Assembly: GCA_035699085.1 (NCBI GenBank)
Contig: DASSBG010000045.1
Span: 186,001 to 250,000, forward strand
Reading direction: 5' to 3'
DNA: 64,000 bases
From: DASSBG01 sp035699085
GTDB taxonomy: Bacteria; Pseudomonadota; Gammaproteobacteria; Xanthomonadales; Rhodanobacteraceae
The translations under genes were made by a program, and so were the position numbers. Positions 55,986 through 63,637 of this stretch are shown here, in pieces. A model generated the notes under the pieces. It ran no database searches, was not told the DNA's origin, and saw only the letters and a list, made by a program, of their open reading frames with translations. Numbering within the stretch: the stretch's first letter is position 1; each line of letters starts with the position of its first letter.

Positions 55986-56570
55986 ATGTTCCGTCGCTTC
56001 CATCCGATGGCCAGCCGTGCGCTGGTCGCCAGTGTCCTGCTCCTGAGCCTCGCCGGTGTGGCGCAGGCCCAGCATCGCCACCGCTCGTCCAGTGACCGCG
56101 GCCCGCGCACCGTGTCCTGCGCCAGTGTCGACAACAAGACCCACTACTGCCGCGTCTCCTGGGATAACGCACGCCTGGCTCACCGGGATTCGCGCGCGGC
56201 CTGCGTGCGCGGCAAGAGCTGGGGATTCCACCGCGGCGCGATCTGGGTCGCCAAGGGCTGCCGGGCGCAGTTCGCGCCGGCGCGATCCAGCCGCCACGAC
56301 AGCGCCCGTCATGACCGGCGCGAAGCCTCGCGCAGCCACCACGACGCTGGGCGGCGCCACAGCCGGCATCGCGACATTCGCCTCAGTTGCGCCAGCCACG
56401 ATTACGCATACCGCCGCTGCCGCGCCGAGATCCACCGTGGCGCCCATGTGGTGCTGACCCGGCAGGAGTCGAGCAGCGCCTGCGTGCGCGGCCGCTCGTG
56501 GGGCTGGGACCGCGATGGCATCTGGGTCAACCACGGCTGCAGCGCACACTTCGTCGTGCGTTACGACTGA
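55986..56570 (+). CDS. Secreted protein with two DUF3011 repeats
   Basis: A 194-residue exported protein. The signal peptide MFRRFHPMASRALVASVLLL ends at AQAQ near residue 29. Two copies of the DUF3011 unit follow: VSCASVDNKTHYCRVSWDNA to GAIWVAKGCRAQF, and LSCASHDYAYRRCRAEIHRG to DGIWVNHGCSAHF. Each has four cysteines that may pair, plus a WG...IWV core. They are joined by a His/Arg-rich linker of about 40 residues. The function of DUF3011 is not established. The ATG at 55986 follows GGAGAAC. Confidence 0.85.
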   Translation: MFRRFHPMASRALVASVLLLSLAGVAQAQHRHRSSSDRGPRTVSCASVDNKTHYCRVSWDNARLAHRDSRAACVRGKSWGFHRGAIWVAKGCRAQFAPARSSRHDSARHDRREASRSHHDAGRRHSRHRDIRLSCASHDYAYRRCRAEIHRGAHVVLTRQESSSACVRGRSWGWDRDGIWVNHGCSAHFVVRYD

Positions 56571-56747
56571 CGCGTTGATTCCATCCTTCGCAGCTGTCAC
56601 CGGCGTCACTGCGCGCAGGTCGCATGGTATGCGCTGCCGCGAGCGGTCGGCCCGCTGCCGGGCCGGCCACTCGACCGCGGCGCGACGGGCGGCAGCCGCT
56701 TCCGGGTCGCCGACGGCCTTGCCAAGGCCGGCCGGCGGCCGCTTCCG

Positions 56748-56756
56748 TGCTAGCAT
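56748..56756 (+). promoter_or_regulatory. Extended -10 element upstream of aspS
   Basis: TGCTAGCAT followed by TTCCGG, 58 bases before the aspS start, identical to the element before ssb at 8321-8329. No convincing -35 box at the usual distance. Confidence 0.35.
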
Positions 56757-56814
56757 TTCCGGTCTTTTCCACGCCTTCCCGCCGCTTTCGTGAGCGGCAC
56801 GGAGTTGTCCGCGC

Positions 56815-58587
56815 ATGCGCACCCATTACTGCGGCCTCATCGACCAGGTCACCCTCGGCCAGCGCCTCACCCTGTGCGGCTGGGTCGACGGCATCCGCCT
56901 GCAGAGCCACGTCGCCTTCATCGACCTGCGCGACCACGAAGGCATTGCCCAGGTGGTGGTCGACCGTGAGAACGCCGAGGCCTTCGCGGTTGCCGGCGAG
57001 GTCGGCTACGAATACTGCCTGCGTGTCAGCGGCACGCTGCGCAAGCGCAGCTCGGTCAACGACAAGCAGAGGACCGGCGAGGTCGAGGTGCTGGCCGACA
57101 CGCTGGAGGTGCTGAACGCCGCGCGCGGCCTGCCGTTCGCGCTGCACGAGCACCCAAACGCGGACCTGCGGATGACCTACCGCTACCTCGACCTGCGCCG
57201 CCCCGAAATGCAGCAGATGATGCGCACGCGCACGCGGCTGGTGCAGGCGCTGCGCCGCCGCCTCGACGCCGCCGGTTTCCAGGACATCGAGACGCCGATC
57301 CTCACCAAGGCCACGCCCGAAGGCGCGCGCGACTACCTGGTGCCCTCGCGGGTGCACGAGGGCCAGTTCTACGCGCTGCCGCAGTCGCCGCAGCTGTTCA
57401 AGCAGCTGCTGATGATGGCGGGCTTTGATCGCTACTACCAGATCGCGCGCTGCTTCCGAGACGAGGACCTGCGCGCCGATCGCCAGCCCGAGTTCACCCA
57501 GCTGGACATGGAGTTCGCCTTCGTCGAGGAGCGCGACGTGCAGGACTGCGTGGAGACGCTGATGCGCGAGGTGTTCCGCGAAGTGGTGGACGTAGCGCTG
57601 CCGTCGCCGTTCCCGCGGATGGGCTGGGCCGAGGCGATGCGCCGCTACGGCTCGGACAAGCCCGACCTGCGCATTCCGCTGGAGCTGGTGGACATCGCCG
57701 AGGCGGTGAAGCACGTGGAGTTCAAGGTCTTCGCCGAGCCGGCCAACGACCCTGCCGGGCGTGTCGCGGCACTGCGCGTGCCGGGCGCCGCGGAGCTGTC
57801 GCGCAAGCAGATTGACGAGCTGGCCGCGCACGCGGCGAAGTACGGGGCCAAGGGGCTGGCCTGGATGAAGGTCGAGGATCCGGGCAGGGGTCGCGACGGC
57901 GTCACTTCGCCCGTCGCCAAGTTCCTCGACGACGCCGCGCTTTCGGTCGTGCTCGCCACCACCGAGGCGCAGGCGGGCGACCTGCTGTTGTTCGGCGCCG
58001 GGCCGTGGAAGACGGTCAGCGAATTCATGGGCGCGCTGCGCCTGAAGGTCGGCAGGGACCGTGGCCTGGTCGGCGAGGGCTGGGCGCCGTTGTGGGTGAC
58101 GGACTTCCCGATGTTCGAATACGACGACGACGAACAGCGTTTCGTCGCCCTGCACCATCCGTTCACCGCGCCGGCGGTGGACGACGTGGACGAGTTGCGC
58201 GTCAATGCGGCGACCGCCGTCAGCCGCGGCTACGACATGGTGCTCAACGGCGCCGAGATCGGCGGCGGTTCCATCCGCATCCATCGGCCGGAGATGCAGG
58301 CCGCGGTCTTCGAGCTGCTGGGCATCGGCGCCGAGGAAGCCGAGGCCAAGTTCGGCTTCCTGCTGAAGGCGCTGACCCTCGGCGCGCCGCCGCACGGCGG
58401 CATCGCCTTTGGCATCGACCGCATCGCCGCCCTGATGGCCGGCACCGAATCAATCCGCGACGTCATTCCCTTCCCCAAGACGACCAGCGCACAGGATCTG
58501 ATGACCGACGCACCCTCGCCCGTGTCGCCGGCGCAGCTCGCGGAGCTGCATGTGGCCGTGAAGCCGGGAATAGTGAATGGCGAATAG
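56815..58587 (+). CDS. aspS: Aspartyl-tRNA synthetase
   Basis: A 590-residue class IIb synthetase that charges tRNA-Asp. The N-terminal OB fold (LTLCGWVDGIRLQSHVAFID) binds the anticodon. Motif 2 reads RCFRDEDLRADRQPEFTQLD near residue 217, QSPQLFKQLL near 195 and motif 3 GIAFGIDRIAALMAG near 530. The large GAD insertion of bacterial AspRS is present between. Whether it also charges tRNA-Asn cannot be judged from this window. It leads a region with yebC and ruvCA, separated by repeats. Confidence 0.97.
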   Translation: MRTHYCGLIDQVTLGQRLTLCGWVDGIRLQSHVAFIDLRDHEGIAQVVVDRENAEAFAVAGEVGYEYCLRVSGTLRKRSSVNDKQRTGEVEVLADTLEVLNAARGLPFALHEHPNADLRMTYRYLDLRRPEMQQMMRTRTRLVQALRRRLDAAGFQDIETPILTKATPEGARDYLVPSRVHEGQFYALPQSPQLFKQLLMMAGFDRYYQIARCFRDEDLRADRQPEFTQLDMEFAFVEERDVQDCVETLMREVFREVVDVALPSPFPRMGWAEAMRRYGSDKPDLRIPLELVDIAEAVKHVEFKVFAEPANDPAGRVAALRVPGAAELSRKQIDELAAHAAKYGAKGLAWMKVEDPGRGRDGVTSPVAKFLDDAALSVVLATTEAQAGDLLLFGAGPWKTVSEFMGALRLKVGRDRGLVGEGWAPLWVTDFPMFEYDDDEQRFVALHHPFTAPAVDDVDELRVNAATAVSRGYDMVLNGAEIGGGSIRIHRPEMQAAVFELLGIGAEEAEAKFGFLLKALTLGAPPHGGIAFGIDRIAALMAGTESIRDVIPFPKTTSAQDLMTDAPSPVSPAQLAELHVAVKPGIVNGE

Positions 58588-58689
58588 GGAATCGTGCAGG
58601 CCAAAGCGCGCGGCGCGGTATGCCGAAGCAACCCGAGGTTCCGGCGCACTTGTAGCGCGTAGGGCGGGTTTCAACCCGCCGTAGCCGCC

Positions 58690-59146
58690 GGGAGCTCTGG
58701 CATGGCGTGTTGGGGTTCGCTGCGCTCACCGCCAACCTACAAGCGCCAACGGCGCCGCACGCGTGCCGCATGGCCGCTTTTCCGGGTCCCGGGTCCCGGG
58801 TCCCGGGTCCCGGGATGCAAGCGTCACGTCGCGGGGAGCTCTGGCATGGCATGTTGGGGTTCGCTTCGCTCACCGCCAACCTGCAGACGCCAACGCCGCC
58901 GCATGCGTTTCGCGTGCCGGATAGCCGCTTTTCCGGGTCCCCGGTCCCGGGTCCCGGGTCCCGGGACGAAAGCGTCACGTCGTCGGGAGCTCCGGCGTGG
59001 CGTGTTGGGGTTCGCTGCGCTCACCGCCAACCTACAGACGCCAACGCCGCCGCACGCGTGCCGCATGGCCGCTTTCCCGGTCCCGGGTCCCGGGTACCGG
59101 GTCCCGCGCCCCCGGTCCCCGGTCCCCGGTCCCCGGTCCCCGGTCC
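58690..59146. repeat. Triplicated repeat unit of about 145 bases with G-rich arrays
   Basis: Three head-to-tail units start at about 58690, 58833 and 58985. Each begins GGGAGCTCTGGCATGGC or a variant, continues GTTGGGGTTCGCTGCGCTCA and CCGCCAACCTAC (a reverse copy of the dispersed repeat), then CGCCAACGCCGCCGCA, and ends in a GGGTCCC array. The last array extends from about 59075 to 59146 as GGTCCCC units. Unit spacings are 143 and 152 bases. This fills most of the 631-base gap between aspS and yebC. Confidence 0.85.
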
Positions 59147-59218
59147 ATGCGCCCACTCCCTGCTCCGCGCCACAACGCGTAAAATCACGTTTTCCGCAGC
59201 ACACTCACAGGACATCCC

Positions 59219-59947
59219 ATGGGTAGAGGCCCGACCGTTGCCGCACGCAAGAACGCCGAGGATGCCAAGCGCGGCAAGGTGTTCACCAAGCTGATCCGCG
59301 AGATCACCGTCGCCACCCGCGCCGGCGTGCCCGACCCGGCGCTCAATGGCCGCCTGCGCGCAGCCGTGGACAAGGCGCTGGCGGCGAACATGACCAAGGA
59401 CACCATCGAGCGCGCCATCAAGCGCGGCTCCGGCGCCGATGGTGGCGCCGACATGCAGGAACTGCGCTACGAGGGCTATGGCCCCGCCGGCGTGGCACTG
59501 ATCATCGACTGCTTCACCGACAACCCGACCCGCACCGTCGCCGACGTGCGCCATGCGCTGTCCAAGCACGGCGGCAACCTCGGCACCAGCGGCTCGGTCG
59601 CCTTCCAGTTCAGCCGCGTCGGCGAGTTCGTCTTCGCCACCGGCGGTGACGCGGCGGCCGAGGAAAAAGTGCTGGAAGCGGCGCTCGAAGCGGGCGCCGA
59701 CGACGTGGTCAATGAAGCCGGCGAGAGCACCGTGCTGTGCCAGCCGGACGATTTCGAGGCGGTGCAGCAGGCGCTGCAGGAAGCCGGCCTGGACTGGGAG
59801 CACGCCGGCGTCGGCATGCGTCCCGACAACCGCGTCGCCGTGCCCGAGGAGGCGCAGGAGACCCTGCTCGACCTGATCGACAAACTCGACGAACTCGACG
59901 ACGTCAGCGAGGTGTATCACAACGGCCTGCTGCCAGCCGATGGCTAG
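59219..59947 (+). CDS. yebC: YebC/TACO1-family protein
   Basis: A 242-residue cytosolic protein of the YebC family, described as a transcriptional regulator and, more recently, as a helper of translation through proline stretches. The start MGRGPTVAARKNAEDAKRGK differs from the usual MAGHSKWAN form but is typical of Xanthomonadales. The three-domain body shows MTKDTIERAIKRGSGADGGA, YEGYGPAGVALIIDCFTDNP, TVADVRHALSKHGGNLGTSG and SVAFQF. It lies just before ruvC, with which it overlaps if ruvC uses the ATG at 59940. Confidence 0.92.
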   Translation: MGRGPTVAARKNAEDAKRGKVFTKLIREITVATRAGVPDPALNGRLRAAVDKALAANMTKDTIERAIKRGSGADGGADMQELRYEGYGPAGVALIIDCFTDNPTRTVADVRHALSKHGGNLGTSGSVAFQFSRVGEFVFATGGDAAAEEKVLEAALEAGADDVVNEAGESTVLCQPDDFEAVQQALQEAGLDWEHAGVGMRPDNRVAVPEEAQETLLDLIDKLDELDDVSEVYHNGLLPADG

Positions 59948-60629
59948 CAGCAGGGCCGGGAATGGGGAATGGGGAATGGGGAATGAGGCAAGCCGCTCCG
60001 TTCGACTTTCGTCCCGTGCTCCACGCACCGGAGCCCCCGTCAGTGCCGGCGGCTCCGAAAGCGAGGCAGAGCGCTCCCATTCCCCACTCCCCATTCCCCA
60101 TTCCCGATCCGCAAGGATCATCGGCATCGACCCCGGCAGCCAGTGCACCGGCATCGGCATCGTGGATGTCGATGCGGCGGGGCGGCCGCGGCACGTGTTC
60201 CACGCGGCGGTGGCGGTCGGCGGCGAGGCCAGCTTCCCGCTGCGGCTGAAGCGCATCTACGATGAGGTCTGTGCCATCATCGGCACGCATGCACCGGACG
60301 AATGCGCCATCGAGCGCGTCTTCATGGCGCGCAATGCCGACTCGGCCCTCAAGCTGGGGCAGGCACGCGGTGCCGCGATCTGCGCTGCGCTGAGCCGGGG
60401 GATGGACGTGCACGAATACGCGGCATCGGAAGTGAAGCAGGCGGTGGTGGGCGGCGGCCGCGCCGACAAGGCCCAGGTGCAACACATGATCTGCATGCTC
60501 CTGGGACTGGAGGCGCCGCTGCAGGCGGACGCCGCCGATGCCCTGGCCATCGCGGTCACCCATGCGCACACGCGCAGCGGCGTCGAGCGCATCGGCCTGC
60601 CGCGCAGCGCCTGGCGGCGGCGCCGATGA
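59940..60629 (+). CDS. ruvC: Holliday junction resolvase RuvC with a repeat-encoded N-terminal extension
   Basis: RuvC cuts Holliday junctions after branch migration by RuvAB. The conserved body begins at 60114 with RIIGIDPGSQCTGIGIVDVD (first catalytic aspartate), followed by ECAIERVF (glutamate) and QADAADALAIAVTHAH (the last aspartates), so all four acidic residues are present. No ATG, GTG or TTG precedes the body closely; the first in-frame ATGs are 59940 (overlapping the yebC stop) and 59976. From 59940 there are 58 extra residues that translate an intergenic repeat. Either this extension is made, or a rare start codon near 60117 (ATC) is used. It overlaps ruvA by ATGA. Confidence 0.85.
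   Translation: MASSRAGNGEWGMGNEASRSVRLSSRAPRTGAPVSAGGSESEAERSHSPLPIPHSRSARIIGIDPGSQCTGIGIVDVDAAGRPRHVFHAAVAVGGEASFPLRLKRIYDEVCAIIGTHAPDECAIERVFMARNADSALKLGQARGAAICAALSRGMDVHEYAASEVKQAVVGGGRADKAQVQHMICMLLGLEAPLQADAADALAIAVTHAHTRSGVERIGLPRSAWRRRR
59955..60112. repeat. Inverted-repeat-bounded element between yebC and the ruvC body
   Basis: The left end holds GGGAATGGGGAATGGGGAAT units at about 59959-59984 and the right end the inverse CCCATTCCCCACTCCCCATT at about 60076-60108, so the ends can pair. The 90 bases between show no gene. The layout resembles a small non-autonomous repeat element inserted between coupled genes. Confidence 0.7.
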
Positions 60630-61222
60630 TCGGGCGGCTGCGCGGAACCCTGGCCTCGAAGCAGCCGCCCTGGCTGCTGATTGACGTCGGCGGCGTCGGC
60701 TACGAGCTGGAGGCGCCGATGTCGACGATCTACGACTTGCCGGCTACCGGCCAGCCCGTCACCTTGCTGACCCATCACGCGGTGAAGGACGACAGCGTCG
60801 CACTGTATGGCTTCGCGCGCGAGGCCGAGCGCACGCTGTTCCGGCACCTCCTGAAGGTGAGCGGCATCGGCGCGAAGATTGCGCTGGCCGTGCTGTCCGG
60901 CGTCGCCACCGACGAGTTTGCGCGGCTGGTGCGCGCCGGCGACAGCGCGGCGCTGACGCGCATCCCGGGCATCGGCAAGAAGACCGCCGAGCGCATCGTG
61001 GTGGAACTGCGCGACAGGGTGGGTGCCGACGGCACCTCGGGTCCGGCCCGGCCCGGCGGCGGCGACGTGCCACGCGACGCGCGCGGCGAGGCCGAGGTGG
61101 CCTTGCAGCAGCTGGGCTACAAGCCGGCCGAGGCGGCGCGGCTGGTGCAGAAATGCGCCGCCGATGGCGACGACGCCGAGGCCATCATCCGCAAGTCGCT
61201 GCGCTCCGCGCTGGGTGGCTGA
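60626..61222 (+). CDS. ruvA: Holliday junction helicase subunit RuvA
   Basis: A 198-residue DNA-binding subunit of the RuvAB branch-migration complex. It starts MIGRLRGTLASKQPPWLLID and shows the two helix-hairpin-helix motifs VSGIGAKIALAVLSG near 78 and IPGIGKKTAERIVVELRDR near 113. Domain III that contacts RuvB is at the C-terminus (EVALQQLGYKPAEAARLVQK). The start overlaps the ruvC stop by ATGA. ruvB is not adjacent; kup is placed between, as in Xanthomonads, with ruvB probably beyond the window or elsewhere. Confidence 0.95.
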   Translation: MIGRLRGTLASKQPPWLLIDVGGVGYELEAPMSTIYDLPATGQPVTLLTHHAVKDDSVALYGFAREAERTLFRHLLKVSGIGAKIALAVLSGVATDEFARLVRAGDSAALTRIPGIGKKTAERIVVELRDRVGADGTSGPARPGGGDVPRDARGEAEVALQQLGYKPAEAARLVQKCAADGDDAEAIIRKSLRSALGG

Positions 61223-61230
61223 GGCGGGCC

Positions 61231-63144
61231 GTGGCCAACGACGCTGCCAGCAATGATCCGGCAACCGCCGACGGCGAAGCCAGCCACGGCAGCCGCAAGG
61301 CCCTGATTCTCGGTGCGATCGGCGTGGTGTTCGGCGACCTCGGCACCAGCCCGCTCTACACCATGAAGGAGGCCTTCCACGGCGAGCACGGCATGCCGGC
61401 CGTGCCCTTCAACGTGCTCGGCGTGCTGTCGCTGATCCTGTGGACCCTGATCATCGTGGTGGCGGTGAAGTACGTGACCCTGGTGATGCGTGCCGACAAC
61501 AAGGGCGAGGGCGGCATCATGGCCATGATGACGCTGGCCCAGCGAGCTGCGCGCGGCGAACCGAAGGTACGCAAGCTGGTGATGTTCATGGCGCTGCTCG
61601 GCGCGGCGTTGTTTTACGGCGATGGCGTAATCACGCCCTCCATCACGGTGCTGTCCGCGGTCGAGGGTTTGGGCGTCGCGGCGCCGGGGTTGCAAACCTT
61701 TGTCGTGCCGATGGCGGTGCTGGTGCTGATCGTGCTGTTCTCGGTGCAGCGTTTCGGTACCCAGAAGGTCGGCGTGGTGTTCGGCCCGGTGATGTGCGTC
61801 TGGTTCCTGTCGCTGGGCCTGATCGGCGTCTGGAACATCGTCCAGGAACCGCAGGTGCTGGCAGCGCTCAGCCCCTGGTACGGCGTCAACTTTTTCATGC
61901 ACCACGGTTGGGGCGGGTTCCTGGTGCTGGGCGCGGTGGTGCTGTGCGTGACCGGCGCCGAGGCGCTGTACACCGACATGGGCCATTTCGGCCGCTTCCC
62001 GATCCGCGCCGCCTGGTTCGGCTTCGTCATGCCGGGGCTGGTGCTGAATTACTTCGGCCAGGGCGCGCTGCTGCTCGGCGACCCGCTGACCTCGCGCAAC
62101 CCGTTCTACCTGGCGCTGCCGTCCTGGGGGCTCTACCCGATGATCGGCCTTGCCACGGTCGCTGCCGTGATCGCTTCGCAGGCGGTTATCTCCGGGGCGT
62201 TTTCGGTGACCCGGCAGGCAGTGCAACTGGGCTTCGTGCCGCGCATGAAGATCGTGCACACCTCGGCGCGCGCGATCGGCCAGATCTACCTGCCGTGGGT
62301 CAACCGTTTCATGCTGCTGGCGGTGGTGCTGGTGGTCATCGGCTTCGGCTCCTCGCAGGCGCTGGCCGGCGCCTACGGCATCGCGGTCACCGGCACCATG
62401 GCCATCGACACCACGCTGACCATGATCGTGGCCCGGCGCATGTGGCGCTGGAGCAGGCTGGCGGTGATCGCCACCGGCCTGCTGCTGCTGATCGTCGACC
62501 TGTCCTTCTTCGGTGCAAACACGCTGAAGATTCCGGACGGCGGCTGGTTCCCGCTGGTGCTCGGCGTCGGCCTGTTCGCGGTCATGACCACCTGGCGCCG
62601 CGGCCGCGAACTGGTGATGCGCCAGATCAAGCAGGGCGCGCTGGCGCTCGAGCCTTTCATCGCCAACCTCAACGAACACCCGCCGATGCGCGTGCCGGGC
62701 ACCGCTGTGTTCCTGACCGCCAACGGCGACGCCGTACCGCACGCGCTGCTGCACAACCTCAAGCACAACAAGGTGCTGCACGAGCGCAACGTGATGCTGA
62801 CGGTGGATATCCTGGAGACGCCCTACGCCGACCACGACGACCGCATCGAACTGCAGGCGCTGGGCTACGACTTTTTCCGCCTGGTATTGCGCGTCGGCTT
62901 CGCCGAGGACCCGGACGTACCGGAGCTGCTCAAGCTCTGCGGCGCCAAGGGCCTGCCCATCGACCTGATGGACACCACCTTCTTCATCAGCCGCGAGACC
63001 ATCGTCGCCGACGAGCGCGCCGGCATGGCGCTGTGGCGCGACCGCCTGTTCGCCTTCATGCAGCGCAACGCGCTGCCGGCCACCGCCTTCTTCCAGATCC
63101 CCGGCAACCGCCTGATCGAGCTCGGCACGCAGGTGGCTATTTAG
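61231..63144 (+). CDS. kup: KUP-family potassium uptake protein
   Basis: A 637-residue potassium/proton symporter in the inner membrane. The family signature GVVFGDLGTSPLYTMKEAF is near residue 31. Twelve hydrophobic helices span about 25-450, including LFYGDGVITPSITVLSAVEG and GFGSSQALAGAYGIAVTGTM, and the C-terminal 190 residues form a cytosolic domain ending FFQIPGNRLIELGTQVAI. I chose the GTG at 61231 (VANDAASNDPATADGEASHG), 8 bases after the ruvA stop; upstream in-frame starts lie inside ruvA. It is followed by a GGGACCA array. Confidence 0.93.
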   Translation: MANDAASNDPATADGEASHGSRKALILGAIGVVFGDLGTSPLYTMKEAFHGEHGMPAVPFNVLGVLSLILWTLIIVVAVKYVTLVMRADNKGEGGIMAMMTLAQRAARGEPKVRKLVMFMALLGAALFYGDGVITPSITVLSAVEGLGVAAPGLQTFVVPMAVLVLIVLFSVQRFGTQKVGVVFGPVMCVWFLSLGLIGVWNIVQEPQVLAALSPWYGVNFFMHHGWGGFLVLGAVVLCVTGAEALYTDMGHFGRFPIRAAWFGFVMPGLVLNYFGQGALLLGDPLTSRNPFYLALPSWGLYPMIGLATVAAVIASQAVISGAFSVTRQAVQLGFVPRMKIVHTSARAIGQIYLPWVNRFMLLAVVLVVIGFGSSQALAGAYGIAVTGTMAIDTTLTMIVARRMWRWSRLAVIATGLLLLIVDLSFFGANTLKIPDGGWFPLVLGVGLFAVMTTWRRGRELVMRQIKQGALALEPFIANLNEHPPMRVPGTAVFLTANGDAVPHALLHNLKHNKVLHERNVMLTVDILETPYADHDDRIELQALGYDFFRLVLRVGFAEDPDVPELLKLCGAKGLPIDLMDTTFFISRETIVADERAGMALWRDRLFAFMQRNALPATAFFQIPGNRLIELGTQVAI

Positions 63145-63165
63145 GGACCAGGGACCAGGGACCGG
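63145..63165. repeat. GGGACCA array after kup
   Basis: Three tandem 7-base units (GGACCAGGGACCAGGGACCG) directly after the kup stop codon. The same unit occurs at 23311-23334. Confidence 0.65.
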
Positions 63166-63200
63166 ACAAGCGCGTACGACGGACGACGCAGCTCGGCGGG

Positions 63201-63248
63201 GGGGTCAGACTGCAGTTTTCGCTGAGGCGAAAAGTGCACTCTGACCCC
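63201..63248. repeat. Inverted repeat related to the element at 142-227
   Basis: Arms 63201-63222 and 63227-63248 pair at 20 of 22 positions around a 4-base loop. The right arm contains AAAAGTGCACTCTGACCCC, identical to the arm at 202-227; the left arm has two changes (GACTGCAG in place of GAGTGCAC). A partial repeat of the core follows at 63255-63266. It lies 3-prime of kup and 3-prime of the minus-strand small gene, again between convergent genes. Confidence 0.75.
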
Positions 63249-63290
63249 GGTTTTGCTGACCCCGGTTTCGATCCGGGAAGTCGGCGGCGA

Positions 63291-63587
63291 TCAGCCAGGA
63301 GCGGGCGGCCCCCGATCGCCGATCACGAGACCGATGGGGATCAGCAGCGGCAGGTACAGCGGTGACGTCAACAGCAGCAGGGCCAGCCCGATATTTGGCC
63401 CGCTGTAGTTGAGGCTGGAGTAGTACAGGCTGCCCCACAGCAGCGCCGACCCCGCCAGCAGCAACAGCATGGCTGCTGGAGTAGTACAGGCTGCCCCACA
63501 GCAGCGCCGACCCCGCCAGCAGCAACAGCATGGCCGCCCAATTGCCGCGCTGCTCATCGTCGTCTCGCCGCAGGGTGGCCCGTCCAT
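63291..63587 (-). pseudogene. Small membrane protein gene disrupted by a 61-bp tandem duplication
   Basis: The 3-prime part encodes MLLLLAGSALLWGSLYYSS followed by LNYSGPNIGLALLLLTSPLY and LPLLIPIGLVIGDRGPPAPG, a two-helix membrane protein. The duplicated unit 63415-63537 is 61 bases, not a multiple of three, so the upstream sense frame (RRDDDEQRGNWAAM, then MLLLLAGSALLWGSLYYSS again) breaks after the first copy. As it stands, a shortened protein could still start at the ATG inside the downstream copy. No family was recognised. Confidence 0.5.
63415..63537. repeat. 61-bp perfect tandem duplication
   Basis: CTGGAGTAGTACAGGCTGCC begins both copies, at 63415 and 63476, and both end in ATGG(C/C)(T/C)GC. 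The copies differ at one or two bases only at the end. The offset is 61 bases. Confidence 0.85.
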
Positions 63588-63637
63588 AGGTCGGCGGGTT
63601 GCAGACCTGCCTTGGGGGCTTCAGAGTGGTGCCGACG

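Noticed and set aside
58690..59146. CRISPR-like array
   Set aside because: Only three units of about 145 bases with conserved interiors and no unique spacers or cas genes. It is a dispersed-repeat triplication.
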